A stretch of 64,000 nucleotides of DNA from NCBI RefSeq assembly GCF_910591885.1, contig NC_063285.1, positions 6,171,395 through 6,235,394 on the forward strand. Reading direction: 5' to 3'. Positions 41,467-50,733 of the stretch are shown here, piece after piece. Position numbers and translations under genes: made by a program. Position 1 is the stretch's first letter. Each line of letters opens with the position of its first letter. The notes under the pieces are model-generated. The model searched no databases. It was not told where the DNA came from and saw only the letters and a program-made list of their open reading frames with translations. The stretch comes from Bombus terrestris (Eukaryota; Arthropoda; Insecta; Hymenoptera; Apidae).

Positions 41467-43986
41467 CTATTCTTGATTTGTATTTTTCTGAGTATTTGCT
41501 AATTTCTTCCTTGACCGTTGGGATTCCCAGATCCCTGCATAGTACTCATTTCTAACATACCATGGGGCGTTTACTATTGTTCTAAAGATTTTAGCCTGTA
41601 TTACCTCTATTTTGTTTATATGGCTCATTGCTGTCGTCCCCCATAATGGTATTCCGTACGTCCTGATTGGTTTTATGATCGTTTTATATATTTTTAATTT
41701 ATTTTCTATGTTTAATTTGGATTTTCGGCTTGTTAGCCAATGCATTTGTCTCCTTGTTTTCTGTACTTTTTCTACTATTGATTTGATATGTAGTTTCCAT
41801 ATGAGTTGTGTATCTAGGTGGAGTCCTAGGTATTTGACATGCTTTGTTTGTGTTATATGCGTGCCGTTCAATAGGATGTTTGGTGGCATCTTTTTTCGTA
41901 GCGTGAATGTAATATGGTTGCATTTATTGGGATTTGCTTTTATTTGTTTTTCTTGTAGCCAATTTTCTATTTTGATGATATGTTCTTTTAGTATTTTGAC
42001 TGCCGTTTCTGGATTAGTATGCCTGACTAGTATAGCTGTGTCGTCCGCGAATGTCAATACTGTGCTGTTGGTAGTTGTTGGTATGTTCGCCGTGTATAAT
42101 GTATATAGTATTGGGCCTAGGACGCTTCCTTGTGGTACCCCGGCCTTGATATCTTTAACTTGAGAATGTGTGTCCTTGATTTTTATTACGAAGGTTCTGC
42201 TGCTTAGGTAGGATTGTATTAATTGGTGTATTTGCTCCGGGAATTGTTTCCTAATTGTTTGTAGTAGACTTTCATGGTTAATTTTATCGAATGCTTTCTC
42301 TATGTTTATAAAGAGGACTGTGCAGTATCCCTTGTTTTCTAGTGCTACTATTATTTCGTTTATAAGCCTGTGCATTTGCTCTATCGTGGAGTGTTTGTTT
42401 CTGAAACCAAATTGGTGATCCGGTATTAGTTTTTTTGTCTCTATTATTGTTTTTATCCGGCAATATATTATTTTTTCCAGTATTTTGGAAAATACTGGAA
42501 TCAGTGATATTGGTCCGTAATATGCAGTTTGGTGTGGTTCTTTGCCTGGTTTAGGTAACATTTTGGTTACCTGGTTTCCGTGGCTTTCCATGGTTAGGGA
42601 AAGCATTGGATTCTTAGTATTGCATTGAAATATTATTCTCATCAATCTTATCGCTTTTGGCGGAAGGTTTTTCAAGCTTTTGCCATTGATTAGGTCGACT
42701 CCCGGTGCTTTGTTGTTTTTTTTTTTTTATGGATTATGTTTCTAATTTCTTGTGCTGTTGTTTTAGGTATGATGTATTCCTTGTCAGTTGAGGTACTAGT
42801 GGTTTGCGCATTCTCATCTGTATGGCATTTGAGGTTGCTGTTATTGATATTGTGTGGTGTAAATGTGCTGCAAAGGTGGTTGGAGAATTCTTCAGCTTGT
42901 TTTTCGTTGCTTCTTGCCCATGTGCTATATGCTTTTCTAGTTGCTGGGACTGGCTTTCCATAGGGAGTAGTTGGAGTTCTTCTGTGCAGAGAATGTCTCT
43001 ATAAACTTTGCGAATTCGTTATTGTTGTGCTCTTTTATTTTTTATTTCCTTTGCAAGTTTGTTTTTTTTTTTGTTTTCTCGAGTTCTATGTTTTGGCATT
43101 TTGCGTCTGTCTTTCTTTTTTCTCTCATTTTTTCGAGTATTTCTTGCGGAATTGTTTTTGTTTGTCTGCTGGTTGATTCGGGTGTAGTGGTTGTCCTTGC
43201 TGCTTCTTGGATAGTTTCTGTCAATGCTGCTACTGCCTGTTCGATGTGTTCGGGAGTTTTCAATGGGATGTTGCAGTTTATTTTGCTCTCAATTACTTCT
43301 TTAAAAGTTTACCGTTTGGTGGTTTTATTGCATAGTGTTTCTGGATTGCTATAACGTATTGGTTTGTTTCTGTATTCAATTATTATGGGTGTATGATCGG
43401 AGCTAAGTTCGAGGTTGGGTGTTACTTTTAGTTTATTTGTGTTTAGTCTCCTTGCAACTGCGAAATCGAGTAGGTCAGGTTTTCTATTTAGGTCTGTCGG
43501 CCAGTATGTCGGTCTACCTGTGGATAATATATTGAGGTTATTGTTTCTAATGTATTTTTCCAGGGTTCTACCTCGAGGTGTAGGTCTTGATCCCCATAAC
43601 GTGTGTTTTAAGTTGTAGTCTCCCGCTGCGATGTACTTGTTCCCTAAGTGTTGGAAGTACTCCTCTCACATTTGTGATGTTATTTTGTGTCGCGGAAATA
43701 CATATACTGCTGGCAACTGGAAGTAGTTGCTGCTAGTTTGAACTGTAACGGTGGTTGCTTGTATATATTCCTTATTATCTTAGCTGTGTAAATGGTGTTT
43801 GATATCGTTTCTTATTATCACTGCGGTCCCTCCGTGTGCTTTTCCTGAGGGATGTTTAGTATCATGTATGGTGTAGTATGATATTTTTATGTAACTTTTT
43901 GGAGTGAAATGTATGTTTGAAACAAGTAATATGTCGATATTGTTGTTATACAGGAATGTTTTAGTTTCTAGGGCCCGTTGTTGTAG
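41467..43986 (-). pseudogene. JkA-4 ORF2 (broken)
   Basis: Pieces of ORF2 in order on the minus strand. The endonuclease start is 'IAAWNSNGLQQ' and 'LVSNIHFTPKSY' (43986-43780), where the catalytic-block Glu of 'SETHF' is replaced. The linker is around 43263-42740. A long RT stretch, 42675-41467, has 'HQFGFRNKHSTIEQ', 'VLFINIEKAFD', 'GVPQGSVLGP' and 'TFADDTAIL'. Motif A reads FINIEKAFD, Asn in place of the catalytic Asp. Frameshifts occur near 42680-42740, 43040 and 43780. Not functional. Confidence 0.85.
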
Positions 43987-44027
43987 GCCGTTTGAGTTCC
44001 AGGCTGCTATTTTCAACGTGTCCGTTT

Positions 44028-45381
44028 TTAATTTTTGCTCAGCATGTTTGTAAGCAGTTGTAGCATGACTGTGATTTGTTGCGTTTGCTGTCTGAGAACT
44101 GCGTTTTGTTCGCTTATCAGTCTGGTTAGCATTTCGGTGTTTTTGATGGATTGTTTGAGTAGTTCCTTGTTTTCTGTAGTATCGTTGCTGATGTTGTTGT
44201 GATTTTGGTTGTCAGAAGGTGGCGATTGGTTGATTACTTGCGCATAGCTGCGGCTACCAAAGGTGTTGGTGTTATTGTGGTTAATGTTCATTGCGTGCTG
44301 TGAATTTGGTGTTGTCTCAGTTTTTGTACTGTCCTATTTCGTAGCGGCGGAAACAGTTTGCGTTGAAGTTGTTTTCTGACTACACAGCCTTTGTAATTAG
44401 CTGGGTGGTTTCCATTGCAGTTGAAGCATTTTACTTCGTTTATTTTTCCTACGTATAGACAGTTTATTGTTAGGTGCGTTTCTGTGCAATTGACACACGC
44501 CGGGTTTCTATTGTAGTAATTTTTTGTGTTCCATATTGCTGACACCGTATGCATTGCGCTATATCTTTTTTATGTCTAGGTAGCTCCACTGTTACTATTG
44601 TGTTTAGAACTTTTTAAATTTCGTACATATATTTGTTGCTGTTTTTAGGTTCTAGCTTTATTAAAAATAGCGGTAATGGCTGTTTAGTATCGTATCTGGT
44701 TATGTTGTTTATTGATCTTACCTGGTGTCCGATTTTTGCTAGTTCCTCGCTTATGTTGTCGGTGTTTGTTTTTGGGTGTAATCCCCTGATTACTATTTTG
44801 TAACTTTTGTCGGCTTTGAGCTGGTAGGTGTGATACCCTGCGTTTTTCTCCTTTAGTGTTTTTGTCACTTTTCTAAATGTTTCTGGAGTGTTGGTTTGAA
44901 CTTTGACCTGGTCTACTTTTATCTGTTTTATAGTGTAGTTTTCTTTCTCTGCCGTGTTGTTTAGTAGCTCAATGAGGGGATTTATTATTTTAGCATCAAT
45001 GTAGATTGGCGGTGGTTTAGCGATGCGGGTTGTTGATTTTTCAGTTGGGTCTGTTACTGTCTCTTCTGGCAGTGCGCTAAATGAGTTACGGAGCGTGATT
45101 TCTTGTAGCCATTGTTGTTTATCTGCTATTATAGCTTTCCTGCCGCTTGTGCACGATGTTACTTTTCGTCTTTTGTTGGAAGTTGCCACCTTTCAGTTTT
45201 CGTCATGGTGTGTAGGTTCATTGTTCTCGTCATTGTCTTGTGTTATTTCCATGTTTGTTTCGTTTGTATCTGTATTTCCGTGTTCTTCGTTTATTGGTTG
45301 TCTATTGTTGGTAGAATCTGTGGCTCTATTTACATAGTATGTTTCGCCTTTACTTGTAATTTTTATTGGTGGAATCTGCAT
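44028..45381 (-). pseudogene. JkA-4 ORF1 (broken)
   Basis: ORF1 in four frame-broken pieces on the minus strand: the N-terminus 'MQIPPIKITSKGETYYVNRA' (45381-45193), the central domain (45189-44614, 'TYQLKADKSYKIVIRGLHP'), the knuckles 'CVNCTETHLTINC' and 'CFNCNGNHPANYKGC' (44554-44288) and the C-terminal glutamine-rich helix (44291-44028). The first knuckle is degraded. Same organisation as the intact ORF1 of JkA-1. Confidence 0.85.
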
Positions 45382-45512
45382 TTTCCCTCTTACCGCACTT
45401 TCACTGAAGCACTGTTTCGCACGTCCGTTTAACTCGGCTGCTCAGGCAGAACTGATTAAAAATAGATTATCAAAAAAAAAGAAAAAAAAAGATTGGAAAA
45501 ATAACAAAAAGG

Positions 45513-45606
45513 GCCAACACCATACGGAGTTCCCAGGCGGTCGCATATCCAAGTACTATCCGTGCCCGGCGCTGCTTAACTTTCGTGATCGTACGAGAAC
45601 GAATGC
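45513..45606 (-). pseudogene. Truncated 5S rRNA gene copy
   Basis: The minus strand reads the 3' three-quarters of eukaryotic 5S rRNA, from about position 26. It has 'CGATCACGAAAGTTAAGCAG' with the box A region, 'GGGCACGGATAGTACTTGGA' and 'GACCGCCTGGGAACTCC' (box C), ending 'GTGTTGGC' and then CCTTTTTG, a pol III-type terminator. The first ~25 bases are missing. This is either a lone 5S pseudogene or the head of a 5S-derived SINE (SINE3). The 3' side runs into A-rich DNA and JkA-4. Confidence 0.75.
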
Positions 45607-46194
45607 TTTTTTTATAACTTTTTCTTTATAACGTTTATTGACCAGTAGATGAGTATTACATTGGTGTGTTGTCCACAATAAACAATGAACTTTGGTTGTG
45701 GGGTGGTTTAGGCAAAAGTACCGATACGTGACGGTACTAGCCAACGGAGATAGCCATACAATGTTTTGTGTGTCGAAATTACATTTGTTAGCTTACTATT
45801 TTTAAATTAGATTTAAGTCGCTATGGGGTGGTGCTTATATACGATATTGTTATTTTCTTCCTATTCCTGTCCTGAAAACCTGGTCTCAAAAACAGGACAC
45901 TTCTACTTTTGGTTTCGGAGGGGCTGTGGGACTTTGGGAAGGGGCGGGAGAGAGTGGACGGTGAGGAGAAGGAAGGGGTATCCTGTAGAAATATTTACAA
46001 TATTTACAATCTTTACAATAATTACACTATTTTACACGGAGGGAGATTTGAGCGTTGCCGTTTTGTGGCTCTTTCTCTTGTTATTTCTTTTTTATTATGG
46101 TTCCGGTATTTAGCAATATTTTTTTATGTTTTTTCTGTGATTGTATTCTGTGTCATTTTGGGAGAGGGCCGTGTTGTATCTCCACCTAATGTCT
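45607..46194. other. Unassigned spacer with G-rich stretch
   Basis: No gene recognised. It contains a purine-rich run at about 45912-45983 (GGGAAGGGGCGGGAGAGAGT) and a short TTTACAATA repeat near 45991-46022. Two overlapping plus-strand open stretches here look like chance. Confidence 0.3.
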
Positions 46195-46865
46195 ACAGTC
46201 TGTCCATTTAAGTTCTCCTCGTAGAGTATTGTTTTAATTCCATCAATACGACATATCGGACCAGGGCCGCCTCGAGAAAAACACGCCCACACCACAACGT
46301 TCCCGCCACCACGTTTAAGAGTGTTTAAAACGCCAAATTTCAAATTTCCGTCAATTCGACGTCTAATATACCGTATCCCGTCAGAAGGATTGAATTTCGA
46401 TTCGTCTGAAAACAATACCTTCTGCCCATCATCACTTGTCCAATGCTTATGAGCTGTAGCAAAGGTAAGTCGTCTTTTTCGATTCCTAGAACTCAGCAGT
46501 GGCTTCTTTTGGGGTTTTCGTCCTCTTAAGTTAAAGTCTTCTAATCTTCTTCTAACAGTTCTAGCACGAATTTGTGTATCGTTATTATGGTTTATCTCCG
46601 CAGCAATATTATTTGCACCACGAAAACGATCCTTTTAGCTTAATCGATGAATCCGTTGATCCATATTCGGCGTTGTTTTCCGCGATCTTCTGTTTTTCGG
46701 TTGATCCCAATACATATCTGCTTTTAAAAATTTATACCCAGCTTACTTACAAGCCGTTTCTGACCTGTTCGCTATATTTGCCATTTCGGTGAAGGTTTCA
46801 CTTTGCTTTCGCAACCGTACAATTTGTTCTCTTTCGTATTCAAGTAAATTCTTTGATTTATCCAT
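46195..46865 (-). pseudogene. Tc1-type transposase remnant
   Basis: Minus-strand DDE transposase of the Tc1/mariner superfamily. From ATG 46865 it reads 'MDKSKNLLEYEREQIVRLRK', the helix-turn-helix region, then 'IRARTVRRRLEDFNLRGRKP', then 'VLFSDESKFN' (catalytic Asp) and 'GGGNVVVWACFS'. At least two in-frame stops (near 46750 and 46640) interrupt the N-terminal half. The protein ends abruptly after 'IDGIKTILYEENL' near 46200, before the last catalytic residues, so the 3' part is deleted. Terminal inverted repeats were not identified with confidence. Confidence 0.8.
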
Positions 46866-47286
46866 AATCTGTTTCTACCTAAACGAATTTTAAGCAATAA
46901 AAGGTACACTAAACAATGATTTTGACACTCCAGAATCAAAATGTTCAAAAACTGTACTCATATTCAGATTTTATACAGATCGTCATAAACTAATGTCCAC
47001 TGTTTACAAGTGCTAAGCGGTAACTAACTGTTGTAACTCCTGCATTGTTTGTATTTAATAACTCACGATCTGAGGTTACGAAGGTCAAACATACAGTTAT
47101 GTTATTCCAAAGAGACAAACCGAATAGAAAAACAATATGCGTATAAGATATTTGTAATCAGGTTTACAACTCAGTTCCGCCTGGACAGGCGACCTAAACG
47201 GACGTGCGAAGCAGTGCTCCAGTGAAAGTACGGCAAGAGGGAAGAGAAAGCGACAAAGTAAACGCCCATTGACAAAACGTGGAATC

Positions 47287-48635
47287 ATGCAGATTCCACC
47301 AATAAAAATAACCAACGCAGGAGACACATATTTTATAAATAGAGCTACAGACTCTACATATGTAGAGAAAAAAGACGATATCATGGAAACAACACAATCC
47401 GACGGAGAGGAAAACGTACCAATACACCACGAAGAAAGCTGGACGGTGGCAACTTCCAGCAAAAAACGCAAGGTAACCCTGTTCGCAAGCGCGTGGAAAA
47501 CTGAAACATTGGAAAAAAAATAATGGCTTCAAGATATCAAATTGCATAATCCATTCAGCGTACTGCCAGAAGATGCAGCAACGGACCCAACGGAAAGTCC
47601 GATAAACAGCTTTCCTAAACCACCACCGATATACATTGATGCGAAAATAATTGACCCCCTCATCGAACTACTAAACAACACTGCAGGGAAAGATAACTAT
47701 GTTATCAAACAGATAAAAATAGACCAGGTGAAAGTGCAAACCAACACCCCAGAAATATTCAGAAAAGTGACAAGATCACTAAAGGGAAAAAACGCAGCGT
47801 ATTACATCCTTTAGCTCAAAACCGACAAAAGCTACAAAGCAGTAATCAGGGGATTACACCCAAAAACAAATACCGGAAAATAAGCGAAGAACTTGCAAAA
47901 AACCGCACACTAGGTAAGGACAATTAATAACATTAACAAATACGATACCAAACAACCATTACTGCTATTCCTAGTCGAACTAGAACCTAGAAACAACAAC
48001 AAAGACATATACGATATAGAAAAATTACTAAACACAATAGTAAAAGAGGAGCCACTTAGACATAAAAAAGATATCCCACGATGCATAAGGTGCCAGCAAT
48101 ACGGCCACACAAAAAACTACTGCAATAGAAGCCCGGCATGCGTTAAATGCGCAAAAAATCATCTTACGATACACTGCCCATCCACGGGAAAAATAGAGGA
48201 GGTTAAATGCTACAACTGCAACGGAAAACACCCAGCCAGTTATAAAGGTTGCGAAGCTAAGAAACAATTACAACGCAAACTGTTCCCGCCCCTACGAAGC
48301 AGGACAATCACTAACATACAAGCCCAACGGGACAGCACAAAACCCGAAATAACACCAAATACAGAGCAAGCAACAAACACCAAACCCATCAGCACCAACA
48401 CCATTGGCAGTCTAAGCTACGCTCAAGTAACCCGCCAATCGACACACACAGACAACCAATACCACAGCAATAGAAACAATGACACTGCAGAAATCAAAGA
48501 ACTGCTCAAACAATCCATAAAGAACACCGAAATGCTAACCAGAATGATAAGCGAACAAAACGCAGTACTCAGACAGCAAACCCAACAAATCACAGTCATG
48601 CTACAACTAATTACAAACGTGCTAAGCAAAAAATA
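47287..48635 (+). pseudogene. JkA-5 ORF1 (broken)
   Basis: Starts ATG 47287 ('MQIPPIKITNAGDTYFINRA'). A stop follows at 47521-47523, then the central domain in pieces (47542-47814 and onwards), the three knuckles (about 48086-48250: 'CIRCQQYGHTKNYC', 'CVKCAKNHLTIHC', 'CYNCNGKHPASYKGC') and the glutamine-rich C-terminus to 48635. Frameshifts near 47815 and 47880. From about 48270 it is nearly identical to JkA-1, while upstream it is nearer JkA-4, so it may be a mosaic. Confidence 0.8.
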
Positions 48636-48640
48636 AAAAC

Positions 48641-50733
48641 GGACACTCCAAAAATAGCAGCCTGGAACTCAAACGGCCTACAACAACGGGACCTCGAAAT
48701 TAAAACATTCATATACAATAACAATATAGACATACTACTTGTCTCAGAGACACACTTCACTACAAAAAGCTACATGAAAATACCATATTACACCATATAT
48801 GATACCAAACACCCCTCAGGAAAAGCTCACGGAGGGACAGCAGTGATAGTCAGAAACGATATCAAAGATTATCTACACAGCCAAGTTAACAAAGAATATT
48901 TACAAGCAACCACCGTTACAGTTCAAACTAGCAACAACTACTTCCAGTTGTCAGCAGTATATGTGCCTCCGCGACACAAAATAACATCACAAATGTGGGA
49001 AGAATACTTCCAGGACCTAGGGGACAAGTACATCGCAGCGGGAGACTACAACTCAAAGCACACGCTATGGGGGTCAAGAAACACTACACCTCGAGGCAGA
49101 ACACTGGAAAAATACATTAGAAATAATAACCTCAATATATTATCCACAGGAACACCAACATATTGGCCGACTGACCTGAACAAAAAACCAGATCTTCTGA
49201 TCTTTGCAGTTACAAGGGAACTAAACACAAATAAACTAAAAATAACACCCAACCTCGAGCTCAACCTCAACCTCAACCTCAACCTCCGATCATATACCAA
49301 TAATAATTGAATACAGAAACAAACCAATACAAACCAATACCAATATAGCAAACCGGAAACACTATGCAATGAAACCACTAAATGGCAAACTTTCAAAGAA
49401 ATAATAGAAAACCAAATAAACTGCAACATCCCGTTGAAAACTCCTGAACACATAGAACAGGCAGTAGCAACATTGACAGCAACTATTCAAGAAGCAGCAA
49501 GGACAACCACTACACCCGAACCAACCAGCAGACAAACAATAACAATCCCGCAAGAAATACTCGACAAAATCAAAGAAAAAAGAAAAGCAAAAGCAAAATG
49601 GCAAAAATACAGAACTCGAGAAAACAAAAAACACTTAAACAAACTTGCGAAGGATATAAAAAAACAAAATAAAGGAGCACAACGATAACGAATTCGCAAA
49701 GTTCATAGGTACACTCTCCACACACGAGAACATCAACTACTCACTATGGAAAGCCACGAAAAAAATATGGAAGCCAATAATACTCGTCCCAGCAATCAGA
49801 AAAGCAGATAACACATGGGCAAGAAGCAACGAGGAACAAGCTGAAGAATTCTCCAACCACCTCTGCAACACATTCACACCACACATTATCAACAACAGCA
49901 ACCTCAAAAGTCATACGGAGGAGGATCCACAAACCACTATTACAACAACCGACAAGGAATACACCGTACCTAAAACATCAGCACAAGAAATTAGAAACAT
50001 AATTGATAAAACAAAAAACAACAAAGCACCAGGAATCGACCTAATCAATCGTAAAATCTTGAAAAACCTTCTGCCAAAAGCAATAAGACTAATGACAATA
50101 ATATTCAATGCAATTCTAAGAATTCAATACTTCCCCAAACCATGGAAATTAGCACAGATCAAAATGTTACATAAACCAGGCAAAGACCTGCACCAAACTG
50201 CATCTTACAGACCAATATCACTGCTTCCAGTATTTTCCAAAATACTGGAAAAAATAATATATTGCCAGATAAAAACAATAATAGAGACAAAAAAAAAACT
50301 AATACCTGATCACCAATTTGGTTTCAGAAACAAACACTCCACGATAATGCAAATGCTTATAAACGAAATAATAGTAGCACTAGAAAACAAGGGATACTGC
50401 ACACCCCTCTTTATAGACATAGAGAAAGCATTCGATAAAATTAACCATGAAAGTCTACTACAAACAATTAGGAAACAATTCCCGGAGCAAATACACCAAT
50501 TAATAAAATCCTACCTAAGCAGCAGAACCTTCGTAATAAAAATCAAGGACACACATTCTCAAGTTAAAGACATCAAGGCCGGGGTACCACAAAGAAGCGT
50601 CCTAGGCCCAATACTATACACATTATACACGGCTAACATACCAAAAACTACCAATAGTAAAGTACTGACATTCACGGACGACACAGCTATACTAGTCAGG
50701 CATTGTAACCCAGAAACGGCAGTTAAATTACTA
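48641..50733 (+). pseudogene. JkA-5 ORF2 (broken, 3'-truncated)
   Basis: Endonuclease: 'IAAWNSNGLQQ', 'LVSETHF' and 'AAGDYNSKHTLWGS'. The catalytic SSDH block is replaced by a four-copy TCAACC hexamer expansion (49261-49284), read 'LNLNLNLNLRS', and the frame then ends. RT pieces follow from 49690: 'YRPISLLPVFSKILEK', 'HQFGFRNKHST', 'LFIDIEKAFDKI', 'GVPQRSVLGP' (Gly to Arg) and 'TFTDDTAIL'. The copy ends at 50733. Several frameshifts. Non-functional. Confidence 0.82.

Larger units (their letters stand above)
41262..45440 (-). mobile_element. JkA-4, near full-length but decayed Jockey-type element
   Basis: Minus-strand JkA copy spanning 3' UTR (palindrome TGTCCATTTGGACA at 41291-41304), ORF2, ORF1 and a 5' UTR whose end (about 45400-45440) reads, on the minus strand, 'CTGAGCAGCCGAGTTAAACG', similar to the JkA-5 start. 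Several frameshifts and stops occur in both ORFs. No clear target duplication. It is more diverged from JkA-1 than JkA-2 is. Confidence 0.85.
47165..50733 (+). mobile_element. JkA-5, 3'-truncated Jockey-type element
   Basis: Plus-strand JkA copy with a 5' UTR (from about 47165, sharing 'AAACGGACGTGCGAA' with JkA-4), ORF1 and ORF2 up to RT motif C. It stops at 50733 inside ORF2, where it joins JkB-3 tail to tail. The 3' UTR and tail are missing. Both ORFs carry stops and frameshifts. Confidence 0.85.

Noticed and set aside
45823..46211. Two overlapping plus-strand frames in the spacer beside the Tc1 remnant
   Set aside because: They overlap each other in different frames, lie in simple-sequence DNA, and resemble no family.
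46180..47005. ACTAATGTC-type motifs on both sides of the Tc1 remnant as terminal inverted repeats
   Set aside because: The two motifs are in the same direction, not inverted, so they do not define the ends.
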